Below are positions 26,405-34,480 of a stretch of 64,000 nucleotides of DNA, one piece after another. The number at the start of each line of letters is the position of its first letter. Positions within the stretch are counted from its first letter, which is position 1. A program made the position numbers and the translations under genes. The DNA comes from Cellvibrio japonicus Ueda107. Its GTDB lineage: Bacteria; Pseudomonadota; Gammaproteobacteria; Pseudomonadales; Cellvibrionaceae. The notes below the pieces were generated by a model that did not search any database, was not told where the DNA came from, and saw only the letters and a program-made list of their open reading frames with translations. The DNA is taken from the NCBI RefSeq assembly GCF_000019225.1, contig NC_010995.1:3790501-3854500 (forward strand). The letters are read 5' to 3'.

Positions 26405-26833
26405 ATCTTCACCTTTCCAATTTATCAGTCGCTTTATTTAGATTTGCAATATGGAACTGAAATCATCCAGTAACAACTGCGGCCTGCGGCGCCATTCTAT
26501 GTTCGCAATTGTAACCTCAGGTAGCATCATAGAAGAACCAAATGCCACACTTGCAAACATTTGGGAACACTATCACAAAAAAAATACCGAAACTTTGATT
26601 TTCATAAAAATATATATCTTGAAATAAAACGTTTTTTATTTATTAATGGGCGTACTAATAAAATTAGAAAAATTAAAAGTTAGAAATAAGCAAAAAAAAA
26701 CCAGGAAAATGTTTTACATGCCATTTCCAAAAAAATGCTTGTTTACTAATGAAAAAGTCAACCAGGAAAATTGGATGCGGCCTAAAACGCGCCTCCAAAA
26801 AAGTGACAATTTGACCTACACAAAGGAGCGGTC
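26405..26833. promoter_or_regulatory. AT-rich divergent promoter region between synthase and secreted-protein operon
   Basis: The 429 bases hold no supported gene and are strikingly AT-rich near 26570-26720. A perfect 7-bp inverted repeat CCAAATG/CATTTGG (26538-26544 and 26558-26564, 13-base spacer) is a candidate operator. Both flanking genes have clear ribosome binding sites, so the promoters of both operons should lie here. No exact sigma-70 or sigma-54 promoter stands out. Confidence 0.5.
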
Positions 26834-28213
26834 ATGTTTAATAAATATTTAATTACCCTGTTAGCATTAACGTTTTCGGCAGCATCCTGGTCACAACCCA
26901 TTGACTTTTCTGGCAATGATTTGATGTACAGCTCCGGATTACCCAATAACGCACCAGCACCATCACTCCCTATTGTCGAAAGAAGCCTGCTTGTTACTTA
27001 TCTAGGCAATCCCAACAATGCGCGCCATGCAGCAGGACTTGGCGCCATTCACTACCAAAAATTTCTTTTGAAGCGGAAACAAAAAAATCGGGGAGATACT
27101 ATCCGGCATGGAATTATTGCTACTTACTTTTTTGAAAGATCCATAAAACTCGACAAATCCAGCAAACTGTTTGTCGGAATCCCTCTGGCCGACATAAGTC
27201 TTTACCTGAAACAACAACTGCCGGCATCATCGAAGCCGACATACCATCAGGATGTGGCGCATGATTTCTTTATTGAGGCATTTAATTACCACGAGGAAAA
27301 CCGCTATATCGCCGTAGACCTTTTACTACAAGATCTGGCCAATAATCCCCATAACACATTAACCAGCGCCTACTTAACCGCATCCAACATATGGCTGGGC
27401 GGAGAAGCAGGTTATGATGATCCCTCCATTCTCTATCACTTTGTCCTCAGTTCGTACTTTTCGGTAAGAACTGTTGCAATGGCCAGGAAAATGGAAGAAC
27501 TATGGAAGAAAAACCCCAACAAATACTCAAGATTTCGCCTGGCACCTATCCTGGGAGGCTGGACAGTTCCCGCCAGAAGATGGCTGGCAAAACTGCATGG
27601 TGATACTGGTGCGGTCAATGCTTTGGATGAAGAACACCGCCACTGGTTGGCACTGAACCGCGTATTCCATAGTGCCAGTGTTGGACTCATGCTGTTTCCG
27701 GAGAATGAGAATTTTCTGGAAGCCTTTAACGCCTGGGATGCTGGCAATATACACTGCCAGGAAATTCCCGATATGAATGCCTGCCAATCTTTAGCGAAAT
27801 TCAGCTTTAATAACATTGCATTCTTTGGTGGCCAAGTCGACTTTTTTATCAAAGCGGGTATGTTTGACTATGCACAATATTTCTTAAGTACCTGGAAACA
27901 TGTGCCTCCCTTTGCCTATAACGACTGGGATTTGGGGAGAACGCTATGGGAGCATCGCGAACAAAACATGTTTGCTATGCATGAGCTTTTTAATAACGAC
28001 AACCCCAATGACGACCCTGTACACATGCTGTTGAAAAGGCACAAATGGGGTCCGGACACCATTACCTGCCAACTATGCCATCAGGCACAAAGCAGGGTTT
28101 GGACCGAAGAGCAAAAGTCCATTGTCTATTATCCCCATGAAAGCGTAGCGACCATCAATAATTGGCCACTCCAAACCACAACATGGATCGGCTCACTGTC
28201 TAAATCCAAGTAA
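26834..28213 (+). CDS. Secreted protein with one C-terminal CxxCH haem motif (paralogue A)
   Basis: A 459-residue protein with a Sec signal peptide (hydrophobic run about 5-18, cleavage near SWSQ). The bulk looks alpha-helical with many Trp, Tyr and Asn, and contains the signature PARRWLAKLHGDTGAVN near 255. Near the C-terminus, CQLCH (about 417-421) fits a c-type haem site, preceded by NDDPVHMLLKRHKWG. The last residues (NWPLQTTTWIGS) echo the end of the following gene. I do not recognise a named family. AAAGGAG lies 7 bases before the ATG. It is first in a run of four secreted proteins, and with paralogue B probably arose by tandem duplication. An electron-transfer or oxidative function in the periplasm is inference only. 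Confidence 0.7.
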   Translation: MFNKYLITLLALTFSAASWSQPIDFSGNDLMYSSGLPNNAPAPSLPIVERSLLVTYLGNPNNARHAAGLGAIHYQKFLLKRKQKNRGDTIRHGIIATYFFERSIKLDKSSKLFVGIPLADISLYLKQQLPASSKPTYHQDVAHDFFIEAFNYHEENRYIAVDLLLQDLANNPHNTLTSAYLTASNIWLGGEAGYDDPSILYHFVLSSYFSVRTVAMARKMEELWKKNPNKYSRFRLAPILGGWTVPARRWLAKLHGDTGAVNALDEEHRHWLALNRVFHSASVGLMLFPENENFLEAFNAWDAGNIHCQEIPDMNACQSLAKFSFNNIAFFGGQVDFFIKAGMFDYAQYFLSTWKHVPPFAYNDWDLGRTLWEHREQNMFAMHELFNNDNPNDDPVHMLLKRHKWGPDTITCQLCHQAQSRVWTEEQKSIVYYPHESVATINNWPLQTTTWIGSLSKSK

Positions 28214-28226
28214 CAATTCCACTTCT

Positions 28227-28263
28227 CACAGGGAGTATCCAGTACGACTGGATACTCCCTGTG
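28227..28263 (+). terminator. Strong 17-bp inverted repeat between paralogues A and B
   Basis: Arms at 28227-28243 and 28247-28263 are perfectly complementary (CACAGGGAGTATCCAGT) around a three-base loop, and are followed by GGCTATTTTTA. It begins 13 bases after the stop of paralogue A and ends 36 bases before the start of paralogue B. It reads as a rho-independent terminator or attenuator that would reduce downstream expression relative to paralogue A. Confidence 0.75.
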
Positions 28264-28299
28264 GGCTATTTTTATAACTTTTTTCAAAGGAGATGCAAC

Positions 28300-29778
28300 A
28301 TGCATATTTTACGTAACATTAGCTGCATATTGTTGATGATCATAACCTCATCGGCAATTGCCCATAACAAAGACGCAAGTGATAGCTTTTCAATAAGCAA
28401 AAGTGATCTCAAAGAAATACAAAAACTGGAAAAAAATCACATAAAAAAACATTCTAATAAAAGCCAGGATTCATCTGTGACATTTTATGAGACTGTTTTA
28501 CCACACAACTCCCAACAACATATTCCCAAAAGCGAATCGGCAATTCTGGTCGCCTACCTCGATAACCCTAACAACGTCAATCTGGCAAAGATTAATGCTG
28601 CCTACCATCTCCTCGTACTACAAGTAAACGGACTTGCTCATGGTAAAAATGTAAAAGTAAAAATAGACTCCCTAAAACGGGCCATTTATGCCCAGTATTT
28701 TCTGCATAGGGCTAAACGATTGGGCGCCAAAGACGCATGGATCAATAACTCTATAAAGGAAACCAACAGGCTGCTCAAAAAATGGCTTCCCCAGGAGGGC
28801 AAGTTGGATTTTGCCGAGCAAACTCATGCACAACTATTCTTTTTTCGATCCTTCACACTTAATGAAGCAGATCGATATAAAGCTGACCATTTACTGTTAG
28901 AGGAAATACTGGAAAAACCTAGAAACTTATTAACCAATATGTATGTGTCTGCTGTGAACCTCTGGAATGGTTCAGAAGCTGATTATGCAGATCCGACGAT
29001 GCTTTATTCTTATATTATTTGCTCTTATTTCGCAGAAAGAATCGAGGCACTTGCCCAACAAGCACAAAGTAAATGGATTCAAAACCCAAGTAAAAACCCG
29101 TTGTTTCGCGTAGTCACTTCGATAGGGGGATTTACCCTGCCTGCCCGCCGCTGGCTTGCAAAACTCCATAAAGATGAAAACACAGTAAACCGCATTGATG
29201 AAGAGATGCTGGAATGGCTTGAAATATACCCCGAATTTTATGCCTGGCCTGCAACAGTTATTCCGATGCAAGAACCGGATAAATTTTATTTCGCTGTCAA
29301 TGGCTACCTGGCTGGGGTGCAAAAATGTACGACCACTCCCAGTCGCGTTTGCGGCAACACGAACAGAGGCCCATTCAATGTCATTTCATTCCACCTGTTA
29401 GGCATGGATTTAGCGTTAAGGCTGGGTGACATGGGCTGGTTTAACACATTACTTACCTTTGAGAACGTTCCCGAGTTCCATTACAACACCTGGTACCTGA
29501 AACATGAAGCCTGGGATATCAGGAAAGCCAATGTGGAAGACATCTCAACTCGCTACCACAATGATGACCCCAGCGATGATCCGGTCAATGCGTTTATCAA
29601 GACCCAAAAATGGGGCGTATCCTCCACCTGCCAAAGCTGCCACCAAAACCAGGGGTTGTATGTTTCTGACGCCGATCGCGATGCCATTCCTGCCAGACTT
29701 GGAGAGGACCGGTTATATATTCCCAATTGGCCTGCTTATACAGCCACCTGGTATGCAGAACCAATTACCAACAACTAA
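28300..29778 (+). CDS. Secreted protein with one C-terminal CxxCH haem motif (paralogue B)
   Basis: A 492-residue protein related to its upstream neighbour. Shared features are the early ILVAYLDNPNN/LLVTYLGNPNN segment, PARRWLAKLH, NDDPSDDPVNAF, CQSCH (haem c motif, about residues 447-451) and the ending NWPAYTATWYAEP. It has a signal peptide (about 1-22) and then a polar, Lys/Ser-rich linker absent from paralogue A. ATG 28300 has AAAGGAGA 6 bases upstream; the longer frame from GTG 28261 runs into the hairpin. The haem site is predicted only from CxxCH. Family and substrate are unknown. A translocated partner or cytochrome reductase is not encoded nearby. Confidence 0.7.
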   Translation: MHILRNISCILLMIITSSAIAHNKDASDSFSISKSDLKEIQKLEKNHIKKHSNKSQDSSVTFYETVLPHNSQQHIPKSESAILVAYLDNPNNVNLAKINAAYHLLVLQVNGLAHGKNVKVKIDSLKRAIYAQYFLHRAKRLGAKDAWINNSIKETNRLLKKWLPQEGKLDFAEQTHAQLFFFRSFTLNEADRYKADHLLLEEILEKPRNLLTNMYVSAVNLWNGSEADYADPTMLYSYIICSYFAERIEALAQQAQSKWIQNPSKNPLFRVVTSIGGFTLPARRWLAKLHKDENTVNRIDEEMLEWLEIYPEFYAWPATVIPMQEPDKFYFAVNGYLAGVQKCTTTPSRVCGNTNRGPFNVISFHLLGMDLALRLGDMGWFNTLLTFENVPEFHYNTWYLKHEAWDIRKANVEDISTRYHNDDPSDDPVNAFIKTQKWGVSSTCQSCHQNQGLYVSDADRDAIPARLGEDRLYIPNWPAYTATWYAEPITNN

Positions 29779-29915
29779 CCCACTATTGAAAATATACCAG
29801 CACAGGATTTAACACCATTATGTGGACAAGGATCGTCCCCTGACAGCTGGCCTATTTGGCGTTTATATCAAGCGTATTTTTACGACCTCACCAATTTCCA
29901 TTTAAGGAGATAAAC

Positions 29916-30671
29916 ATGAAACACCCATATAAAAACTTTAACCTATTTAAGCTTTTCATTTTTACAATCGCTTTTGTTTTTTCAAGCATCACCCTGGCCA
30001 AGTCTCATAACCATAAGCCATCCACGATAAAAATTTCAAAAAACTCCATTGTCGCTATTCATTTATTGGATCTTAAGGACGGGAAAAACAGCGCCTTCCA
30101 ACTTCATTACTATCCTTTACTGAAGAAGGCCATTAAAAAATCCGGCGGCAATCTTGAAGCAAAATTCGACACCTATCAAATAGCAGAAGGAAAACTGAGG
30201 CCACACTATATAATAATGACGGAATGGCCATCTGTAGCAGCCTTCGAGGCCTATCTAAGAACAAGCCAAATAGAGCCCTATGCAACGGCACAAAGGAATA
30301 TCACTCGCCACTCGGAGTTCAGCCTGTACACAATAGACAACGATATATCTTTCCGTCCCAATAACTCATCTGCGTACGAATTTTGGTTTTTAAGCTATTC
30401 CTCACCACAATCGCCAGATTTGATGTACCAGTCCTATATCAAAGTACTCCCCTCAATGACATCTTATGGCAGAGAGTTATTGATTGACTTAAAGCCGCTT
30501 AACCATCCACAAAGCAACCATAAACGTGATCTGGCTGGTCTATCTATATGGCCCAGCCCCTCACATTTTTATAAATTTATCACCGAAGATTTAGTTGCAG
30601 AGGCATTTAAGGTATACAGGGATCCTGCCGTACGCGATATTGAAATTATCAACACGCAATTTGTTGAATAA
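29916..30671 (+). CDS. Secreted protein with DUF1330-like repeats (first)
   Basis: A 251-residue protein with a signal peptide (about 1-28, cleavage near TLAKS). Residues about 45-125 resemble the DUF1330 dimeric alpha-beta barrel: VAIHLLDLKDGKN, a KSGG turn, and IIMTEWPSVAAFEAYLRTSQ. A second, weaker copy follows (about 150-245; GLSIWPSPSHFYKFI). Two repeats in one chain would mimic a dimer. AAGGAGA lies 5-6 bases before ATG 29916. It is the third gene of the secreted run. Known DUF1330 proteins are cytoplasmic and single-domain, so the exported, duplicated form is unusual. The assignment rests on pattern and should be treated as tentative. Confidence 0.55.
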   Translation: MKHPYKNFNLFKLFIFTIAFVFSSITLAKSHNHKPSTIKISKNSIVAIHLLDLKDGKNSAFQLHYYPLLKKAIKKSGGNLEAKFDTYQIAEGKLRPHYIIMTEWPSVAAFEAYLRTSQIEPYATAQRNITRHSEFSLYTIDNDISFRPNNSSAYEFWFLSYSSPQSPDLMYQSYIKVLPSMTSYGRELLIDLKPLNHPQSNHKRDLAGLSIWPSPSHFYKFITEDLVAEAFKVYRDPAVRDIEIINTQFVE

Positions 30672-30687
30672 ATTACTGACAACCCCA

Positions 30688-30734
30688 TTCCTCATCGCGC
30701 TGCCTTTTATCTTTTATGGAGGGGCGATGAGGAA
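30688..30734 (+). terminator. 11-bp inverted repeat after the first DUF1330-like gene
   Basis: TTCCTCATCGC (30688-30698) and GCGATGAGGAA (30724-30734) are perfect complements around a 25-base loop, beginning 17 bases after the upstream stop. There is no downstream T-run, so this may be an attenuator or transcript-stability structure rather than a strong terminator. Confidence 0.4.
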
Positions 30735-30826
30735 GCGCTATAAATACACCATTAAAATTCCGTTTATCCACAGCGACAGATCCATCCAATGATGTCTAAG
30801 AAAAAATCTAACAGGAGCAGGTGATT

Positions 30827-31555
30827 ATGCGTTTTCCAGAAAAAATAGTTAAATTGATATTGCTGTTTTCACTTTCACTATCTGTGTCACTCCAGGCATC
30901 TGTGATAGAAAAAAACCTTACCCCAGGGCAACGGCTCACAATAGTCTTTAGCGAAAATAAACCCGGCGGTGAAGACGTACAAAAAAAATACTTCGAGCAA
31001 GCATTTCCTCTTGCACAAGCTGCCGGGATGCAGGAGATAACAACGTTTAAAGTAGAGAAGACACTGGCTGGTCCAGGCAAGCCGGAAGGTTCCGGGCTTT
31101 ACTCGTGGCCGAGTAAGGAAGCATCACAAAAATCCCGTCAAAACCCTCAGTATTTAAAAGACATTAAACCCCTGAGAGGTTTGGCCTGGAACGAGCTGCA
31201 ATCTACCGATGTTGATATCACAGCCCCCCTGGCCCTGACTCTGGATAAAGAAAAACGCTACACCATCGCCTTATTATGGCTTCAGGATAAGGCCGCCTAT
31301 AAGAGCTATTTCTCTGGTACACAGGCCTTACGCGACAAACTGGGGATTAAGACTATCTTTGCCTTAACGCCCTCCAGGCATGAAACCATTGCCGCTGGAG
31401 AAACCACACCTCCGGATTTGGCCGTTTTGTTGGAGTGGCCTCAAACAGCCAGCACCGATGACTATGTAGAATCCCCGGAATTTCAGGCCCATCACGAGCA
31501 ATTCAAAAAAGGAGTAGCAGATATCAGATGGTTTCAGCTGGGCTTCTGGAACTAA
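30827..31555 (+). CDS. Secreted protein with DUF1330-like repeats (second)
   Basis: A 242-residue protein with a signal peptide (about 1-26, cleavage near LQAS). As in the previous gene, two alpha-beta units are visible: TIVFSENKPGG...SGLYSWPSKEASQKSRQNP in the first half and YTIALLWLQDKAAYKSYF...LAVLLEWPQTASTDDYVESP in the second. The recurring W-P turn followed by a helix matches the end of DUF1330-type repeats. AGGAG at 30813-30817 is 9 bases from ATG 30827 and only 3 from GTG 30821, so the ATG is used. It is last in the run and convergent with pgeF. Function unknown. Confidence 0.55.
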   Translation: MRFPEKIVKLILLFSLSLSVSLQASVIEKNLTPGQRLTIVFSENKPGGEDVQKKYFEQAFPLAQAAGMQEITTFKVEKTLAGPGKPEGSGLYSWPSKEASQKSRQNPQYLKDIKPLRGLAWNELQSTDVDITAPLALTLDKEKRYTIALLWLQDKAAYKSYFSGTQALRDKLGIKTIFALTPSRHETIAAGETTPPDLAVLLEWPQTASTDDYVESPEFQAHHEQFKKGVADIRWFQLGFWN

Positions 31556-31578
31556 AATCCCTGCATGAACAATCAACC

Positions 31579-31604
31579 GGGCTGGGCGGAAAAAGCCCCG
31601 GCCC
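31579..31604. terminator. GC-rich hairpin between convergent genes
   Basis: GGGCTGGG (31579-31586) pairs with CCCGGCCC (31597-31604), allowing one G-U pair, around a short A-rich loop, followed by TATTTA. It sits between the stops of the second DUF1330-like gene and pgeF and could serve both directions. Confidence 0.45.
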
Positions 31605-31632
31605 TATTTAACACGACGGGCAGTGGTGGCAG

Positions 31633-32400
31633 TTATTCCAACCAAATCAAACTGGCCATACGCCCGGTCGTTTTATCGCGGCGGTAGGAGTAGAACCGCT
31701 CACTGTCTGCATAGGTACAATAATGGCCACCATAGATTTCTGTGACGCCTAACGACAGGAGTTCAGCACGCGCAAGGGCGTAGATATCGGCATAGAAATG
31801 CATGGGCCTTTCGCCGGGGATAAATGCTGCCGCGATTTGATCGCGGTGATCATGGCTGCGTACTGCTTTAAAGAAAGCCTCAAGTACATCGATCCCAACC
31901 TCAAAATGAGCCTGGCTGATAGCAGGCCCCAGGTACGCCAGTATTTGCTCCGGCGCCGCCTTGAATTTGGGAATTGCACGCGCACAAATGCCCTTCGCCA
32001 GGCTGCGCCAACCGCCGTGAAGAGCAGCTACCTGAGTACCGGCACGATCACATAGCAATATAGGCAGGCAATCCGCCGTCATGACCAGGCAGGACTGTCC
32101 TGGCTGGTTGCTATAACTGCCATCGGCAGTACGAACCAAGCCATCGCCTTTTGCCTGCACCAGGTTTACGCCGTGGATTTGTGTCAACCATTGCGGCGAC
32201 CGAACCAGCCCCAGACGGCGACATAACTGCATACGGTTAAGGGCGACATGCTCCGGGTTATCGCCGACGTGATCTCCCAGGTTATTACTCGCATAAGGTG
32301 GCAAGCTAACACCGCCCACACGGGTTGTAATGCACGCGCGGATATTGGCTGGCGCCGGCCAGTCCGGCGTTATCCACAGGCTATCAGTCCGGTCATCCAC
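31633..32400 (-). CDS. pgeF: PgeF/YfiH-family multicopper-like protein (peptidoglycan editing factor)
   Basis: A 255-residue protein of the YfiH/DUF152 family, which in E. coli (YfiH) removes wrongly incorporated serine from peptidoglycan precursors. Members were earlier called polyphenol oxidases. Signatures are LHGGWRSLAKG, a histidine in GPAISQAHFEVG, CTYAD, and the terminal FYSYRRDKTTGRMASLIWL. Zinc- or copper-binding His/Cys residues are present. GTG 32400 is chosen: it lies 5 bases after the rluD stop and gives the usual length, while the longer frame overlaps rluD. The rluD-pgeF pairing is conserved in gammaproteobacteria. Confidence 0.9.
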   Translation of the reverse strand: MDDRTDSLWITPDWPAPANIRACITTRVGGVSLPPYASNNLGDHVGDNPEHVALNRMQLCRRLGLVRSPQWLTQIHGVNLVQAKGDGLVRTADGSYSNQPGQSCLVMTADCLPILLCDRAGTQVAALHGGWRSLAKGICARAIPKFKAAPEQILAYLGPAISQAHFEVGIDVLEAFFKAVRSHDHRDQIAAAFIPGERPMHFYADIYALARAELLSLGVTEIYGGHYCTYADSERFYSYRRDKTTGRMASLIWLE

Positions 32401-32405
32401 GATAG

Positions 32406-33368
32406 TTAATCTTCCTGCTGGTAGCCCTGGTCCAAGGCATCCAGCAGTTTGCGAAAGTCTGCCGGCAGGGGAGCTGTCCACTCTGTGTATTCACCAGTAC
32501 CGGGATGCTCCAGTCCCAATTTAAAAGCGTGGAGTGCCTGGCGGGGGAAATGTTTAAGCGCCTCAATTAACTGCTGGTTAGCCCCTTTGGGGATTTTAAA
32601 GCGATTGCCGTAGGTCTGGTCTCCCACCAACGGATGGCCAACATGGGCCATATGCACACGGATTTGGTGTGTGCGCCCGGTTTCCAATTTGACCCGGATA
32701 TGGGTGTGGTGCGGATAGCGCTTGGCGACCCGATAGTGGGTTACCGCCCGCTTGCCACCCTGCGACAGGACAGCCATCAGCTTGCGTTGCAATGGGTGGC
32801 GTCCAATGGGCGCGTCCACCGTACCGCCCCCCGTCATAGCGCCTACGGCCACCGCCTCGTACTCACGGCTGACGCTGCGATCAGCCAGTTGCGCGACCAG
32901 GTCGGTATGCGCTTCCAGGGTTTTGGCAACAACCATCAGGCCGGTAGTATCTTTATCCAGGCGATGAACTATGCCGGCACGGGGAATATTCACCAGACTG
33001 GGCGCGTGGTTGAGCAGAGCGTTCACCAGGGTTCCGGTGTAGTTACCCGCCGCCGGATGCACAACAAGCCCTGCCTGCTTATTGATAATCAGGAGGTCAT
33101 CGTCCTCATGAATAATATCCAGCTCAATGGCTTCCGGTTCCCAATCGCCCTGGGCCTCCAGTTCAGCGTGTAACGCCAGGGTTTCTCCGCCAATTAACTT
33201 ATCCTTGGGCTTGGCCACGCGGCCATCGACAGTTAACAGGCCATCCTTGATCCATCCCTGCAAGCGCGAACGGGAAAAGTCAGGGAACAACTCCGAGGCG
33301 GCCTGGTCGAAGCGCATGCCATTCATCTGGATCGGTACCTGAGCGCTGAGTTCAACTACATCTTTCAT
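32406..33368 (-). CDS. rluD: 23S rRNA pseudouridine synthase RluD
   Basis: A 320-residue pseudouridine synthase that modifies helix 69 of 23S rRNA (positions 1911, 1915 and 1917 in E. coli). An N-terminal S4 RNA-binding domain (about 15-80, SRSRLQGWIKDG) precedes the catalytic RluA-type domain with the nucleophilic Asp in HRLDKDTTGLMVVAK (near 138). GRTHQIRVHMAHVGHPLVGD follows. It is divergent from bamD, as in Pseudomonas, and coupled to pgeF. The length is normal. Confidence 0.95.
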   Translation of the reverse strand: MKDVVELSAQVPIQMNGMRFDQAASELFPDFSRSRLQGWIKDGLLTVDGRVAKPKDKLIGGETLALHAELEAQGDWEPEAIELDIIHEDDDLLIINKQAGLVVHPAAGNYTGTLVNALLNHAPSLVNIPRAGIVHRLDKDTTGLMVVAKTLEAHTDLVAQLADRSVSREYEAVAVGAMTGGGTVDAPIGRHPLQRKLMAVLSQGGKRAVTHYRVAKRYPHHTHIRVKLETGRTHQIRVHMAHVGHPLVGDQTYGNRFKIPKGANQQLIEALKHFPRQALHAFKLGLEHPGTGEYTEWTAPLPADFRKLLDALDQGYQQED

Positions 33369-33512
33369 TCAAGAGTCTCTTTACAAATCACATGTTTGGT
33401 CGCAAGCGGCAGGTGTTTCACACCCCTATATTTAACGGGCCGCGCTGTGTTTAAATACCCGGCCGCACCAACTGCGGCCCCCATTTATATTGCAATAAGA
33501 GTCAAATGCACC

Positions 33513-34430
33513 ATGCAAGTAGCCCTGCGAGCCCTGCCCCTGTTAGTCCTGAGCCTGATCCTAGTGATCACCGGCTGCGCCTCCAAGGAAAAAGAACCCA
33601 AAGTAACCACTGAGGCGGATCTTTACCAGGCTGCCGAGCGCCAGCTCAACAATAGCCAGTGGCAAACGGCCATCAAGAACCTGCAGACCCTGGAAGAAAA
33701 CTTCCCCTTTGGTACCTATGCCGAACAAGCCCAGCTTGAACTGATTTACGCTTACTACATGTCGGGAGAACCGGACGCAGCCATCGCCACGGCCAACCGT
33801 TTTATCCGCCTGCACCCCCAGCACCGCAATGTGGACTACGCCTACTATATGCTGGGCATGAGTTCCTTCACCAAGGACAAAGGTATGTTCGAGCGTGTGC
33901 TTCCTGTCGATATTACCCGCCGCGATCCGGGTGCTGCGCGCGAATCACTGGCCAACTTCACCCAACTGCTCAATCGCTACCCCGATAGCGCCTATGCAGC
34001 AGATGCCAAAAAACGCATGTTATTCCTGCGCAACCTGCTGGCACGCTATGAAATCCACGTCGCCAACTATTATTTCAAGCGCGGGGCCTATATCGCCGCT
34101 GTCGGCCGCGGCCGCTATGTCCTGGAGAACTTCCCCAAAACCCCGGCCATTCCTGACGCCCTGGCAGTGATGGTACAGGGCTATCGCCTGATGAGCATGA
34201 GTACACAGGCTGACGAAATGCTCGAGATCCTGCGCACCAATTACCCGAATTATCCCGCCCTGGATAAAGATGGACAATTTAATGACCGCTATATGTACGA
34301 TGATGGCCACTTTAACCTGTTTGCCTGGCTGACCTTTGGCCTGTTCAGCAAAAGTGAAGTTACCGGCTTTGACACCCGTGAGCTTTACGACCCACAGTAC
34401 ATTAAAGCACCCGCCAAGAGCGTCAATTAA
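33513..34430 (+). CDS. bamD: Outer membrane assembly lipoprotein BamD (ComL)
   Basis: A 305-residue lipoprotein of the BAM complex, which inserts beta-barrel proteins into the outer membrane. A signal peptide ends in the lipobox ITGC (about residues 15-18). Five TPR-like repeats follow (LYQAAERQLNNSQWQTAIKNL, YAEQAQLELIYAYY, VDYAYYMLG and others). The longer frame from 33396 is rejected because it puts the lipobox far from the N-terminus. It is divergent from rluD across a short shared promoter region. Confidence 0.95.
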   Translation: MQVALRALPLLVLSLILVITGCASKEKEPKVTTEADLYQAAERQLNNSQWQTAIKNLQTLEENFPFGTYAEQAQLELIYAYYMSGEPDAAIATANRFIRLHPQHRNVDYAYYMLGMSSFTKDKGMFERVLPVDITRRDPGAARESLANFTQLLNRYPDSAYAADAKKRMLFLRNLLARYEIHVANYYFKRGAYIAAVGRGRYVLENFPKTPAIPDALAVMVQGYRLMSMSTQADEMLEILRTNYPNYPALDKDGQFNDRYMYDDGHFNLFAWLTFGLFSKSEVTGFDTRELYDPQYIKAPAKSVN

Positions 34431-34440
34431 CGACTGGATA

Positions 34441-34466
34441 AAAGGCCGCCCACGCGGCCTTTTTTA
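34441..34466. terminator. Bidirectional terminator between bamD and nadE
   Basis: AAAGGCCGC and GCGGCCTTT are perfect 9-bp arms around CCAC, followed by TTTT. It lies 10 bases after the bamD stop and 14 bases before the nadE stop on the opposite strand, so it can end both convergent transcripts. Confidence 0.85.
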
Positions 34467-34480
34467 TTAGGCGTTAACAC

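Noticed and set aside
26646..26852. Open frame of 68 codons between the synthase and paralogue A
   Set aside because: It is extremely Lys/Asn-rich, overlaps the start of paralogue A, and has no ribosome binding site; it looks like chance in AT-rich DNA.
15246..31555. Insertion sequence or transposon ends flanking the polyketide and secreted-protein regions
   Set aside because: No transposase, direct repeats or terminal inverted repeats were seen at either side, so transfer by a mobile element cannot be claimed.
32406..32481. ATG-started longer form of pgeF overlapping rluD
   Set aside because: It adds 27 residues unlike the family N-terminus; the GTG at 32400 fits length and spacing after rluD.
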